64,000 bases of DNA, taken from NCBI RefSeq assembly GCF_024733845.1, contig NZ_JANRHG010000006.1, forward strand, positions 62,001-126,000, read 5' to 3'. Position 1 is the stretch's first letter, and each line of letters opens with the position of its first letter. Positions 27,047 through 37,287 of the stretch are shown in pieces. The notes under the pieces were generated by a model. It had not been told where the DNA came from. It did not search any database and was given only the letters and a program-made list of their open reading frames with translations. A program made the translations under genes and the position numbers. Source of the DNA: Neomoorella sulfitireducens. GTDB lineage: Bacteria > Bacillota > DSM-521 > Neomoorellales > Neomoorellaceae.

Positions 27047-27712
27047 CTAAAGCAGGCGCGCCCCGTTCGCCACCAGCCCAAAATGGCAATCAAGAAAAGC
27101 GGCGGCTCTCCGGCACATCATCATCCGCGTCAGGAAGATCTCAAAATACTCCATGGGCGTGCTGATGGAAAGGTCAATAGTCAACTCCAGGGTAATGGTA
27201 CGCCGGGAAGCATCCACCCGTAAAAAAGAATGCTGGACGGCATAATTGACCCGGTCGTGGACATCAAAGGTGCTGATATCATTGTTGCGCACCCGGGAGC
27301 GGTGGACATCGGATTTATCCGCCAGGATAAGGGCGGCACCAACGGTATTGACGGCCTGGCCGTACTCTTCTTCATGGTTGCCGATGGCGCCCGCTATGAC
27401 GGCCACCTCACCGGCAGGCATGCCCAGGCGGGTCAAAATGCGGTAAGCCAGCAGGGCCCCCGTCTGGCCGTGATCTTGCCGGCTTATAACATTACCGATA
27501 TCATGCAAGTAACCGGCAATAGCTGCCAGTTCGGCCAGCCGCCGGTCATAACCCAGGTGTTCAAGGACGTTATAGCTGATCCTGGCTACCAGGTTCAAAT
27601 GGCGATGGCTGTGTTCGGTAAATCCCATAGCGCCCAGGTGTTCATTACCTTTGACAATCAGCGCGTCTACTTCTTGATCCCTTTTAACGTCTTCCAGGGT
27701 CACCGGGTCCAA
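27047..27712 (-). CDS. HD-domain phosphohydrolase-like protein
   Basis: A 221-residue protein. The HD motif YLHDIGNVISRQDHGQTGALLAYRIL (about residues 67-92) and an earlier EHSHRHLNLVA supply His/Asp metal ligands. A further AGAIGNHEEEYG carries another His. These are hallmarks of the HD superfamily of metal-dependent phosphohydrolases. The C-terminal third is not recognisable. Substrate is unknown; related clostridial proteins between yajC and secD are annotated only as HD proteins. It lies six bases after yajC. Confidence 0.82.
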   Translation of the reverse strand: MDPVTLEDVKRDQEVDALIVKGNEHLGAMGFTEHSHRHLNLVARISYNVLEHLGYDRRLAELAAIAGYLHDIGNVISRQDHGQTGALLAYRILTRLGMPAGEVAVIAGAIGNHEEEYGQAVNTVGAALILADKSDVHRSRVRNNDISTFDVHDRVNYAVQHSFLRVDASRRTITLELTIDLSISTPMEYFEIFLTRMMMCRRAAAFLDCHFGLVANGARLL

Positions 27713-27718
27713 TCCTTG

Positions 27719-27988
27719 TTATTCCCCCTGTCCGGGGACATAGGCCACCCCCGCCTTGTCCACCTCGACCTCTACCTTGTCGGCAATGCGGACCATCATG
27801 GTTCTATCTTTAATTTTCGTTATCCGGCCATGGATCCCGCCCGCCAGGACCACCCGGTCATCTACTTTCAAGCTGTTCAGCATTTCCTGGCGCCGCTTTT
27901 GCTGCTTTTGCTGGGGCCTGATCATCAAGAAATACAGGATCGCCAAGAAAACCGCCATGTAAAAAATAGTTCCTGCCCACTGTTCCAT
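27719..27988 (-). CDS. yajC: Preprotein translocase subunit YajC
   Basis: An 89-residue single-helix membrane protein. The helix is at residues 5-22 (GTIFYMAVFLAILYFLMI), followed directly by RPQQKQQKRRQEML and the small beta domain LKVDDRVVLAGGIHGRITKIKD. This is the standard YajC layout. It associates with SecDF-YidC. It lies between tgt and an HD gene, in the order tgt-yajC-(HD)-secD-secF. Confidence 0.93.
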   Translation of the reverse strand: MEQWAGTIFYMAVFLAILYFLMIRPQQKQQKRRQEMLNSLKVDDRVVLAGGIHGRITKIKDRTMMVRIADKVEVEVDKAGVAYVPGQGE

Positions 27989-28070
27989 AAAACAACCTCC
28001 ATCCTTATTTTAAATTTTAATCCGGACTTGCTTATCATTCGACGTGCTTCTGGAAAATACCTGCCCTGTT

Positions 28071-29222
<1,152 letters not shown>

Positions 29223-30251
29223 CTACAAGATCAGCATCGCATCCCCGAAGCTAAAGAAACGGTAACCCTCCGCTATGGCAGTCCTGTAGGCGGCCAGGAT
29301 TTTTTCCCGGCCGGCAAAGGCGCTGACGAGCATGATAAGGGTCGATTTAGGCAGGTGGAAATTGGTTATAAGGCAGTCAACGGCCTTGAAACGGTAGCCG
29401 GGATAAATAAAGATATCTGTCCAGCCCTTCCCCGGCCGGATAAGGCCTTCTCCGGTAGCTACCGTCTCCAGGGTGCGTACTACCGTCGTGCCCACGGCCA
29501 CTACCCGTCCTCCCCGGGCGCGGGCGGCATTAATGGCCGTCGCCGCTTCCGGGGTTACTTCGTAATATTCGGCATGCATGTGGTGTTCTTCGATGTTTTC
29601 TACCTTAACGGGGCGAAAAGTGCCCAGGCCCACATGGAGAAGAAGGTAAATAATTTGAACCCCCTGGTCCCGCAATTGCTCCAGGAGCCGGGGAGTAAAA
29701 TGCAAGCCGGCCGTCGGCGCCGCGGCAGATCCGTCCACCCGGGCATATACGGTCTGGTAACGCCCGGGTTCTTCAGGCTTTGCTTTAATATACGGCGGCA
29801 GGGGCATCTCCCCCAGGCGGTCCAGGAGAGCTTCAAAGGAACCTTCCTGGTAAGTAAACTCCAACACCCGCCCCCCGTCGCCGCTCACAGCCGTTACCCG
29901 TGCTTTCAGTTCTCCCCTGCCGAAAATTATCTCCGTTCCCAATGGTACCCTCCGCGCCGGCCGTACCAGGGCTTCCCAGGTATCCCGGTCACGCCTGGTA
30001 AGTAACAGGACTTCAATCCTTGCCCCGGTGCCGGCCCGGCGGCCCCAGAGGCGGGCCGGCAGCACCCGGGTCTCATTCAAAACCAGGACATCCCCCTCAC
30101 GGAGATAATCGGGCAGGTTGTAGAAATGGCGATGTTCTATATAGTCCCTTCCCCGGTGCAGGACAAGGAGCCGCGAGGCATCCCGCGGCTCCACCGGTGT
30201 CTGGGCAATCAAGTCCGGGGGGAGATTATAATCGAATTCATCAAGACGCAA
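29223..30251 (-). CDS. queA: S-adenosylmethionine:tRNA ribosyltransferase-isomerase QueA
   Basis: A 342-residue enzyme that moves the ribosyl group of SAM onto preQ1-tRNA, giving epoxyqueuosine. Typical motifs are [23 protein letters not shown] at the start, [35 protein letters not shown] and [19 protein letters not shown]. The TTG start has AGGTGAAAATTATT upstream. It is followed by tgt, then yajC and secDF. No preQ1 riboswitch sequence is visible upstream. Confidence 0.96.
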   Translation of the reverse strand: MRLDEFDYNLPPDLIAQTPVEPRDASRLLVLHRGRDYIEHRHFYNLPDYLREGDVLVLNETRVLPARLWGRRAGTGARIEVLLLTRRDRDTWEALVRPARRVPLGTEIIFGRGELKARVTAVSGDGGRVLEFTYQEGSFEALLDRLGEMPLPPYIKAKPEEPGRYQTVYARVDGSAAAPTAGLHFTPRLLEQLRDQGVQIIYLLLHVGLGTFRPVKVENIEEHHMHAEYYEVTPEAATAINAARARGGRVVAVGTTVVRTLETVATGEGLIRPGKGWTDIFIYPGYRFKAVDCLITNFHLPKSTLIMLVSAFAGREKILAAYRTAIAEGYRFFSFGDAMLIL

Positions 30252-30287
30252 ATAATTTTCACCTGCTGTCTCTTATTTATGATTAGT

Positions 30288-30437
30288 CTACTTCGCGGAA
30301 GCATCAGCCGCGTCCGGACCGGCAGCCATGATAAAGTCGGCGCCGTCTTTATGCTTCCGTAAAGAAGCTCGGTTTTTATAGTCTTCAATATTTCCCTGGC
30401 AAGTATACCCTTTCCTGTTTTCTCCCGGGCACTGCAC
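30288..30437 (-). CDS. Possible 49-aa protein between rsgI and queA
   Basis: An open frame starting at GTG 30437 that encodes a mixed-charge peptide with two cysteines (CPGENRKGYTC) and a middle rich in Lys, Arg, Asp and Asn. It ends in an Ala-rich stretch (MAAGPDAADASAK). Codon use looks like that of the neighbouring genes (GAC, GCC, CGG, AAG), which supports coding. No clear ribosome site is seen, and no family is recognised. The rest of the 264-base gap around it shows no promoter or RNA that I can support. Confidence 0.35.
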   Translation of the reverse strand: MQCPGENRKGYTCQGNIEDYKNRASLRKHKDGADFIMAAGPDAADASAK

Positions 30438-30515
30438 CGGTTAAAGGCCCGAAACCGGGTCCTGGATAAATATCATAAATACCGCAGAAAAATTTATCCG
30501 GGAGGGCTTCACCCT

Positions 30516-31652
30516 TTACCTGGCTTTTTTGTCCCCGGGTGCGTCTTTATTCCCGGGAACCGCTTTTTTCAGGTTTCTATTATCAGGCTTAACATAATCT
30601 GAAGGGGTTTCCTTCGTCCGGCCGCCGGTTCCCGTTTTTTCCCCGGAAACACTTTTACCGCTTTCACGGGAGATTGCCGTCTCTTCCTTCGCTCCACCTT
30701 CGTCGCTGCCGGCTATGCTTTCCTGTTTTTCAGTACGTTCCCCGCCACTGTTTTTGGGGGTACCGGGATGGGCGCTACCAGGCTCTTTCGGCTCAAGGGC
30801 CTTCCTGAGGATAGCACCCAGCTGCTGCTCCTTCTTTAAAAGATCTTTCTCCTGATGCAACTTTTGCAGCAACCGCTCCCAGTTAGTATCGTACCTCTCC
30901 AGCACCCTGGCTACACTTTCTTTTTGCAGGTCGGCCGCCGTAACCGGCAGCCCTGCTTCCAGGGCTTCCAGGAGGATGCCGTATTTCCCTGCCGAAAGAC
31001 CGGCGGCCTCAGCATGCTTGCGGATTTCCGGCGTTACGGTTGCTGCTTCCACTACTGCCTGGACCCTGGCCTGCTGCAAGATATTCCTGGCCTGGCCGGT
31101 CAGTTTCTGGCTTAGCTCGGTACTGGCCGCCAGTTTTTCCAGGTCACTCCCGGCAGCCGGGCTCACGGTTACTAATAAAGCACCCCGGGTGTCAGGCAGG
31201 TAATAACCCTGGCGCACGGCCTCTCTGGTCAGGATTTCAATGGCAACATCAGCTTTTTCATCTTTAATAGCGATTGCGGCCAGTAGCTTTTCGCCGTCCT
31301 CATTTAAGCCGCGGGCACTGATTACCTTTTCCCGTTCATCTACCGCTAATTCAATGCTGGGGTTGATGTCAATATTTATATAATAGGCCGGTTCACCGGG
31401 AACAGGTGGTGCCGCGGCCCTGCGGGCCAGGGGTAGAGCCAAAAAAAGTAACAAAATTGCTGCCGCTGCTGCCATGGCAACCGCCAGGCGGGATTTCTTT
31501 TTTACCGGAGGCACCATTACCTCTTCCCCTACTTCCGGTACCTGGCCGTCCAGGTAGAAGGCACGCCACTCCCCTTCCGGGGTCAGAACAATGACCTCTT
31601 TTCCCTGCCTGGATACTACCAGGCCACGCTCGGGGTTAAGCATCCTGACCAC
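30516..31652 (-). CDS. rsgI: RsgI-like anti-sigma factor (membrane bound)
   Basis: A 378-residue protein. Residues 1-50 form the RsgI N-terminal sigma-binding domain (ERGLVVSRQGKEVIVLTPEGEWRAF). One transmembrane helix (about 57-78) follows. The extracellular domain starts with the conserved YINIDINPSIELAVDEREKVISARGLNEDGEKLL. The C-terminal 100 residues are low-complexity Glu/Lys/Gly/Ser/Pro. RsgI holds SigI at the membrane; cellulolytic clostridia have carbohydrate-binding domains in this place, and none is seen here. It overlaps sigI by 17 bases. Confidence 0.9.
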   Translation of the reverse strand: MVRMLNPERGLVVSRQGKEVIVLTPEGEWRAFYLDGQVPEVGEEVMVPPVKKKSRLAVAMAAAAAILLLFLALPLARRAAAPPVPGEPAYYINIDINPSIELAVDEREKVISARGLNEDGEKLLAAIAIKDEKADVAIEILTREAVRQGYYLPDTRGALLVTVSPAAGSDLEKLAASTELSQKLTGQARNILQQARVQAVVEAATVTPEIRKHAEAAGLSAGKYGILLEALEAGLPVTAADLQKESVARVLERYDTNWERLLQKLHQEKDLLKKEQQLGAILRKALEPKEPGSAHPGTPKNSGGERTEKQESIAGSDEGGAKEETAISRESGKSVSGEKTGTGGRTKETPSDYVKPDNRNLKKAVPGNKDAPGDKKAR

Positions 31653-32370
31653 CTCTTTTGCCTTGACCTATGTAATCTGCCAGGTATTCATAGTCACCAA
31701 TTAACATTAATGCTGCGGCGATAATATATTTACGGTGACGTTCCAGGGTTTTACGGCTTGTTTCAACCGACTTTTCCAGGGCTTTCAGAGGTAAGGCTTT
31801 ACGTTCCAGGAGGTACTGCCTGAATAGCGGGTTGGCCGCCACTACCCGGGCGGCTGCCAGGGCCCGGTCACGGGCGTCCCGGTGCTGGGGGCTGGCCTTG
31901 ACCAGGTCCTTGAAGGTTATACCAAAACCGGCAAGCTCTTCCCGGTAGCGCTCAATTTCCCGGCGCCGGTCGGCCAACTCGTTGACCATGTTTATAGCTT
32001 CCCCGCCCAGGGGGTCGACGGTTGCCGCCGTTTCGTTATCTATAGCATGTAAGGATAGCACCCGCTGGTGGCGCCCCTCCCGGCGGAAATAATCGACTAA
32101 ACGGCGTCGAATTATGGTCTCGGCGAGGGTTAAAAAGCTGGAACCTCCTCCTGGACGGAAACTGTCGATAGCTTCATTAAAGGCCATCAGGCCGACACTG
32201 GCCTCGTCATCTTCTCCCAGGCGGATAAAATGCCCCGTTGCCCGGGAAACGACGGCCAGGATAAAGGGGGTAAAACGGCGGATTAATTCCTCCCTGGCCC
32301 CGGTGTCGCCGTTCCTTGCCCTTAACAATAACTGGCTGGGGTCCTCTGCCGATGGCACTTTCAGCCTCAC
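31636..32370 (-). CDS. sigI: RNA polymerase sigma factor SigI
   Basis: A 244-residue sigma-70-family factor of the SigI group. Region 2 includes DEASVGLMAFNEAIDSFRPGGGSSFLTLAETIIRRRLVDYFRRE. The C-terminal part holds a SigI-type helix-turn-helix (LPLKALEKSVETSRKTLERHRKYIIAAALML). SigI responds to heat in Bacillus and to extracellular polysaccharides in Clostridium thermocellum. Here it is co-encoded with a membrane RsgI and placed inside the ruv-queA cluster. The signal is unknown. Confidence 0.92.
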   Translation of the reverse strand: MRLKVPSAEDPSQLLLRARNGDTGAREELIRRFTPFILAVVSRATGHFIRLGEDDEASVGLMAFNEAIDSFRPGGGSSFLTLAETIIRRRLVDYFRREGRHQRVLSLHAIDNETAATVDPLGGEAINMVNELADRRREIERYREELAGFGITFKDLVKASPQHRDARDRALAAARVVAANPLFRQYLLERKALPLKALEKSVETSRKTLERHRKYIIAAALMLIGDYEYLADYIGQGKRGGQDA

Positions 32371-32416
32371 CTCACATAATATTCGCCCGTTCCTTTTGTT
32401 TTCCGGCTGTCAATCC

Positions 32417-32641
32417 CTAACGGCGCAAAATTAAATTTAAAATAATAGTCAGGATCAGGCTTAAAAGTAGGGAACTAAGCAGGGGAAAATAGAAAGTAAA
32501 GTTGCCCTTCTGGATATAGATGTCACCCGGCAGGCGCCCGATGGAAAAAACTTTCCCCAATCCCATGGTAATGAGACCCATCAAGGCAAGCAGCAGTCCC
32601 ATCCCCAGCAGTATTTTGCCAAAAAAACTCCAGTCGCCCAT
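32417..32641 (-). CDS. DUF2905 family small membrane protein
   Basis: A 74-residue protein with two helices (about residues 9-28 and 50-70). They are joined by GKVFSIGRLPGDIYIQKGNFTFYFPL, a strongly conserved DUF2905 signature. Function is unknown. Short genes of this family are often found just after ruvB in Firmicutes, as here (24 bases). Co-transcription with ruvCAB is likely. Confidence 0.85.
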   Translation of the reverse strand: MGDWSFFGKILLGMGLLLALMGLITMGLGKVFSIGRLPGDIYIQKGNFTFYFPLLSSLLLSLILTIILNLILRR

Positions 32642-32665
32642 GATAGTCGCCCCTCCGGAAAGAAT

Positions 32666-33676
32666 TTAAAACAAACTCCCCAAACGGGGTATCCCAAGAT
32701 GATCATAGGCCCTTGTCGTAGCCATGCGTCCCCGCGGGGTGCGCTGGATAAAACCGTGCTGGAGCAAGAAGGGTTCGTAAACATCTTCTATTGTATCCGG
32801 TTCTTCACTTATAGCTGCTGCCAGGGTTTCCAACCCAACCGGTCCACCGTTAAATTTATTGATAAGGGTTAACAGCAGGCGGCGGTCGGAATTGTCCAGG
32901 CCCAGGGAGTCAACCTGAAGTAGTTCCAGGGCTTCCCTCGCTACCTGCCCGGTAATAGTCCCCCCGGCGCGAACTTCAGCGTAATCCCGCACCCTTTTCA
33001 GCAGGCGGTTGGCCACCCGGGGTGTTCCCCGGGAACGGCAGGCAATCTCCCTTGCCCCTTCGGCCTCAATACCTACCTGCAGGATGGAGGCCGCCCGGAG
33101 AATAATTTGCTCAAGCTCTTCTACCCGATAAAACTCCAGGCGCGAATTAATACCAAAGCGATCCCTTAAAGGTGAAGAGAGTAATCCGGCCCTGGTGGTG
33201 GCACCTACCAGGGTAAAGGGCGGTAAATCCAGGCGGATAGAGCGGGCCCCGGGACCCTTGCCCAGGATAATATCCAGGGCAAAATCTTCCATGGCCGGGT
33301 AAAGGATCTCTTCTACCTGGCGGGGCAAGCGGTGAATTTCATCGATAAAGAGAACATCCCGGGACTCCAGATTGGTGAGGAGGGCCGCCAGATCCCCGGC
33401 TCGTTCCAGGGCCGGTCCTGAAGTAACCCGTAAGCTCACCCCCAGCTCATTGGCAATGATACCGGCCAGGGTGGTCTTCCCCAGGCCGGGAGGGCCGTAT
33501 AACAGGACGTGGTCCAGGGCTTCCCCTCGTTCCCGGGCCGCCTGGATAAAGATGCTCAAGGTTTCCTTGACATGCTCCTGGCCGATATATTCTGCCAGGA
33601 GACGCGGGCGCAGGCTTACTTCCAGTTCATCATCTTCCCGGTGCAGGTTGCCGGCCAGCAAGCGCTCTACCGTCAA
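32666..33676 (-). CDS. ruvB: Holliday junction DNA helicase RuvB
   Basis: A 336-residue AAA+ motor for branch migration. Walker [13 protein letters not shown] (about residue 61) and Walker [11 protein letters not shown] are followed by [21 protein letters not shown], with sensor and arginine-finger regions. The C-terminal winged helix contains [20 protein letters not shown]. Its start overlaps the ruvA stop by 4 bases. It is part of the ruvC-ruvA-ruvB-DUF2905 unit. Confidence 0.97.
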   Translation of the reverse strand: MTVERLLAGNLHREDDELEVSLRPRLLAEYIGQEHVKETLSIFIQAARERGEALDHVLLYGPPGLGKTTLAGIIANELGVSLRVTSGPALERAGDLAALLTNLESRDVLFIDEIHRLPRQVEEILYPAMEDFALDIILGKGPGARSIRLDLPPFTLVGATTRAGLLSSPLRDRFGINSRLEFYRVEELEQIILRAASILQVGIEAEGAREIACRSRGTPRVANRLLKRVRDYAEVRAGGTITGQVAREALELLQVDSLGLDNSDRRLLLTLINKFNGGPVGLETLAAAISEEPDTIEDVYEPFLLQHGFIQRTPRGRMATTRAYDHLGIPRLGSLF

Positions 33677-34293
33677 GGTGCTCCACCTCCCCGGCCCATA
33701 GTTTTCAAAACTCCCTGGATGATGGCCGCCGTACCGGCCTCCGGCCCCAGCTCTGCCTTAACCCTCGCCAGGACCCGGCCTATCTCATCGCGGCTGTAGC
33801 CCAGGGCCAGGAGAGCGGCCAGGGCTTCATCGTTGTCGTCGGCCCCTTTATCCCCGGACACCCCGGCTGTTACCATGATCTCAACAGCGAGACCCGATTT
33901 TAAAACGGCATCTTTTAATTCCAGGAGCAGGCGTTTAGCCTTTTTAGCCCCGATGCCGGGAAGGTGGGTCAAAAAGGCTATATCTTCGGCAACTATAGCG
34001 CGCGCCAGCTTTTCCGGCGAAGCCGCGGCGAGGATTTGCAGGGCCCCGCGGGGGCCAATGCCGTTCACCCCAAGTAAAAGGGTAAAAAATCTCAACCCTT
34101 CTGGCCGGGTAAAACCGTATAGCTCAAGGGCGTCTTCCCTGACTACCAGATGGGTATAAACAGCCACCTCCGTTCCTGCAGGCGGCCAGGCTTCGGCAGG
34201 TGGCGTGCGGACAAACCAGCCAATGCCATTGGTTTCCAGTAAAATACCTTCCGGTACTACCTGAAGTAGTCGCCCTTGCAAATAACCGATCAC
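33673..34293 (-). CDS. ruvA: Holliday junction DNA helicase RuvA
   Basis: A 206-residue junction-binding protein. The OB-fold start is [26 protein letters not shown]. The two helix-hairpin-helix motifs are [17 protein letters not shown] and [21 protein letters not shown] flexible linker and the RuvB-binding C-terminal domain ([20 protein letters not shown]) follow. GTG at 34293 overlaps the ruvC stop as GTGA, which fixes the start; longer readings are not supported. Confidence 0.96.
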   Translation of the reverse strand: MIGYLQGRLLQVVPEGILLETNGIGWFVRTPPAEAWPPAGTEVAVYTHLVVREDALELYGFTRPEGLRFFTLLLGVNGIGPRGALQILAAASPEKLARAIVAEDIAFLTHLPGIGAKKAKRLLLELKDAVLKSGLAVEIMVTAGVSGDKGADDNDEALAALLALGYSRDEIGRVLARVKAELGPEAGTAAIIQGVLKTMGRGGGAP

Positions 34294-34796
34294 CGTGGCA
34301 ACACCCCTGCTTCCCGCCGGCGCCACGGGACTATGCTGGCATGACAGAGGGCTACTGCCAGGGCATCGGCCACATCATCGGGTTCCGGCCGGCTTCTAAG
34401 CCCCAAAAGGGCCTGGACCATACGCTGCACCTGCTCCTTGGGAGCGCGGCCGTAACCGGTAACCGCCTGTTTAACTTCCAGGGGTGTATACTCGGCTACA
34501 GGAAGGCCTGCATGGGCTGCCGCAAGCAGCGCCACGCCCCGGGCCTGGCCTACTGCCAGGGCCGTACGGCTGTTTTTATTAAAAAAGATTTCCTCCACGG
34601 CCATTATATCCGGGTGATGGTTTTTTATTATCTCCTGGAGGCAGTCGTAAATCATCACCAGGCGCCGGCTTACCTTTTCCCCTGCCGGCGTCCGGATGCA
34701 TCCGTAGGCAACAGCCTGCAGTGGCCCGGCGGTTTCCTTCTCTATCAAGCCATAGCCAACAATGGCGGTACCAGGGTCGATTCCCAGGATCAACAT
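34290..34796 (-). CDS. ruvC: Crossover junction endodeoxyribonuclease RuvC
   Basis: A 168-residue resolvase with an RNase H fold. The metal ligands are in [19 protein letters not shown] (Asp7), [22 protein letters not shown] (Glu) and [15 protein letters not shown] (Asp pair). It cuts Holliday junctions presented by RuvAB. ATG at 34796 has a GGGAGGAG ribosome site. In related genomes ruvC normally follows bofC and yebC; here 4.5 kb of other genes lie between. Confidence 0.96.
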   Translation of the reverse strand: MLILGIDPGTAIVGYGLIEKETAGPLQAVAYGCIRTPAGEKVSRRLVMIYDCLQEIIKNHHPDIMAVEEIFFNKNSRTALAVGQARGVALLAAAHAGLPVAEYTPLEVKQAVTGYGRAPKEQVQRMVQALLGLRSRPEPDDVADALAVALCHASIVPWRRREAGVLPR

Positions 34797-34893
34797 CCTT
34801 TTACTCCTCCCTGGCAATTATTCGACGTTAAAGATTGTAGTTCCTTTTTTTATACCAGGCAAGCAATTTATTCTTAAACAAATTTCCAATGTC

Positions 34894-34922
34894 TTAACCC
34901 CTGGAAAGAGTTATAGTATAAT
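34894..34922 (+). promoter_or_regulatory. Promoter of the dehydratase-like operon
   Basis: TTAACC (34894-34899), 17-base spacer, TATAAT (34917-34922), about 48 bases upstream of the first ATG. The -10 box is a perfect match and the -35 box a fair one. Confidence 0.6.
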
Positions 34923-34969
34923 TTAGTGTTAGCAAGACCTGGCAGGAACAGTTCAAGGGGTTGCAAGCT

Positions 34970-36010
34970 ATGAACAACTTAATGGGCTGGCTGTGCCATT
35001 ATACACCGGTTGAAATTTTAACTGCTTCAGGATACACCCCTTACCGGCTGCTGGGAAGAAAAGGGAATAACCCGCGGGCCGCATCGTACCTCTTGGGAAA
35101 CCTTTGCCCTTACGTCCAGAGCTGCCTCGAAGCAGCCCTCAGGCAGGAACTGCCGCCCCTGGCAGGTGTCGTAATCACCCGCTCCTGCAACGCCATGATC
35201 CACCTGGCTAACGTGTGGCCTCGCTACGGCTTAAAGGGCACGACCCTCACCCTTAATGTCCCTCGCCGCCTCGATGAGGACGCCGTTATCTATTTCGGCC
35301 TGGAATTGCGCCGGCTGGCGTCAGAGCTGGCCGGGACGCAGTTGAATGAAGAGAGTTTGTGGGCGGCCATAACCTGGTGGGAAAAGCAAAGGGCGGCCTG
35401 GCGCGAGGTCTTCACCAGCCGGGCCGCAGTACAATGCCATCAATCCGGGAGGGAAATCATGGACGCCCTCGCCAGGTGGCAAAGGTCCCTTAATCCCGGG
35501 GAAGGAGAAGAAGGGACGGTAATTATTAATGGTTTGGCCAGGTATCCCTGCTACCAGAACGACCGGCGCCCCCGCCTGCTCCTTGCCGGCAGCATCCTCC
35601 CGGAAGAATTGATTGCTATGGTAGAAGAATGCGGCGGTTTATCTGTTTTCGAGGATAGCTGCAACGGCAGGCGCCTGTTATTAGCCCCCGCCGCCGGTGC
35701 TGAAAAGGACCCTTACCTTTACCTGGCCAGGCTCTACCTGGGAGGTCCCCCCTGTCCCCGGATGGTAGGCGAGGGTGAAAAACGCTACCGGTACTGGGCC
35801 GAAGCAGTAGACAGGTTTCATATCCAGGGAGTCATTTACCATGTCATGAAGTTTTGCGATGCCGCTATGTACGACTTCCTGGCCCTGAAGGCCTTCTGCG
35901 AAAAGCGAGGTTTACCCCTCCTGCGCTTAGATGGCGATTTCAGCGGCGGTAACCGGGGCCAGTGGCAGACGCGGCTGGAAGCCTTCCTGGAAATGCTGGA
36001 GGTGCAGTGA
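34970..36010 (+). CDS. 2-hydroxyacyl-CoA dehydratase-family subunit, beta-like (HgdB/BcrC-type)
   Basis: A 346-residue protein. The family opening YTPVEILTASGYTPYRLLG (residues 11-29) is clear. Conserved cysteines, candidate Fe-S ligands, are Cys9, Cys46 (NLCPYVQSC), Cys73 (RSCNAM) and one in MKFCDAAMYD near residue 300. The ending TRLEAFLEML is also typical. Relatives bind [4Fe-4S] or [Fe8S9] double-cubane clusters and reduce difficult substrates after ATP-driven activation. No acyl-CoA genes are nearby, so the substrate is open. It overlaps the next gene at TGATG. Confidence 0.8.
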   Translation: MNNLMGWLCHYTPVEILTASGYTPYRLLGRKGNNPRAASYLLGNLCPYVQSCLEAALRQELPPLAGVVITRSCNAMIHLANVWPRYGLKGTTLTLNVPRRLDEDAVIYFGLELRRLASELAGTQLNEESLWAAITWWEKQRAAWREVFTSRAAVQCHQSGREIMDALARWQRSLNPGEGEEGTVIINGLARYPCYQNDRRPRLLLAGSILPEELIAMVEECGGLSVFEDSCNGRRLLLAPAAGAEKDPYLYLARLYLGGPPCPRMVGEGEKRYRYWAEAVDRFHIQGVIYHVMKFCDAAMYDFLALKAFCEKRGLPLLRLDGDFSGGNRGQWQTRLEAFLEMLEVQ

Positions 36011-37275
36011 TGGACATTTACAAGTTGCTGCGCTCTTATCTGGAAGGGTCTATACGCCAGCGCGCCTTAAAATCTTCCTGGACCTATAAAATAATAAAAC
36101 AGGCCGTGGCGGCCCAGAAAAGACATTATCCCTGGCAGGCGTCCCACCGGCTGCTCCTCCATACCATTGACCAGGCCGCAGCAGCATTCCTGCAAAAAGG
36201 GCCGGTAGTCTGGCATAATGTTTTTTTCCCTACCGAGATTCTCTATGGCCTTGGGGCAATTCCCTTTGCCCCGGAAGCAGCCGCAGTGGTGGCCACAGGA
36301 TTAGGAATAGCAGGCAGGGTACTGCAGCGAGCTGAAGGTGATTGGCTTAGCAGCGAGGCCTGCACCTTCCACCGCCTGGCCCATGGTTGCGACCGCGAAG
36401 GTTACTTCCCGCCGCCGGCAGCGGTTGTTTGCAGCTCGCACCTGTGTGACACTGCTCCCCAGTCCCTGGCGGCTACAGCAGCTTACCACGGTGTGCCCTT
36501 TTATCTATTAGATGTGCCCCACCGGCAGGACGACGCCGCCCTGGAATATGTCGCCCGCCAGCTCAAACGCATAACCTTTTCCCTGGTGGAAGCCTTAAAC
36601 CTGGATTGGAACGGGGACCGTTTTCAGAAAGCCCTTGTCAACTCCAACGCCGCCCGGGAACGCCTGCTGGCAGTCAACCGCCTGCGCCAGCAGCGTCCGG
36701 CCTGCATCCGGGGAGAAGAAGCCCACAGCTTTATTTACCTCATACTAGCCTGTTTCGGTGCCCCGGGCACGGTGGAGGTTTACGAGGAACTATTAACTGA
36801 GCTCAACCGGCGTTACCGGGAACAGCGCCGGGCCGTACCCGAAGAAAAAGCCCGTTTATTATGGTTGCACCTGCGTCCCTATTATCCCAATGCCATATTC
36901 CAGATTTTAGAGCAGGAAGCCGGGGCGGTGGTGGTGGGCGAAGAAATGAATTATGTTTACTGGGAACCCCTGGACCCGGAAAGGCCCTTTTACAGCCTGG
37001 CACGTAAAGTTTTAAGCCACCACGGTCTCGGCCCTGTGACCAGGAGGATAGAAGCCATCCTGGCCATGGCCGACAACTATCAAGCCAGTGGAGTGATCCA
37101 TTTTGCCCACTGGGGTTGCCGCCAGAGCACAGCCGGTTTGCGGTTGCTGCAGGATGCCCTGCGGGAAAGGGATATACCTTTCCTCAACCTGGAAGGCGAC
37201 TGCGTCGATCAAAGCAAATATGCCCCGGGCGCTGTCAGGACGCGCCTGGAAGGTTTCCTGGAAATGTTATTATAG
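36010..37275 (+). CDS. 2-hydroxyacyl-CoA dehydratase-family subunit, alpha-like
   Basis: A 421-residue paralogue of the preceding protein. VVWHNVFFPTEILYGLGAIPFAPEA corresponds to the family opening. Possible cluster cysteines are in SEACTFHR (about residue 118), SSHLCDTAP (about 145) and HWGCRQS (about 375). The protein ends TRLEGFLEMLL. The N-terminal 60 residues are an additional helical region. ATG at 36010 is set by GGAGGTGCAGTG and overlaps the previous stop codon. Together the two probably form a heterodimer. It is more divergent than typical dehydratase subunits. Confidence 0.75.
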   Translation: MDIYKLLRSYLEGSIRQRALKSSWTYKIIKQAVAAQKRHYPWQASHRLLLHTIDQAAAAFLQKGPVVWHNVFFPTEILYGLGAIPFAPEAAAVVATGLGIAGRVLQRAEGDWLSSEACTFHRLAHGCDREGYFPPPAAVVCSSHLCDTAPQSLAATAAYHGVPFYLLDVPHRQDDAALEYVARQLKRITFSLVEALNLDWNGDRFQKALVNSNAARERLLAVNRLRQQRPACIRGEEAHSFIYLILACFGAPGTVEVYEELLTELNRRYREQRRAVPEEKARLLWLHLRPYYPNAIFQILEQEAGAVVVGEEMNYVYWEPLDPERPFYSLARKVLSHHGLGPVTRRIEAILAMADNYQASGVIHFAHWGCRQSTAGLRLLQDALRERDIPFLNLEGDCVDQSKYAPGAVRTRLEGFLEMLL

Positions 37276-37287
37276 GAGGTTATCCAC

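Noticed and set aside
30297-30359. Inverted repeat GGAAGCAT / ATGCTTCC with inner palindromes, considered as a structured RNA or riboswitch before queA
   Set aside because: It does not match preQ1 or other riboswitches I know, and it lies within a plausible coding frame. Kept only as a note in the small-ORF finding.
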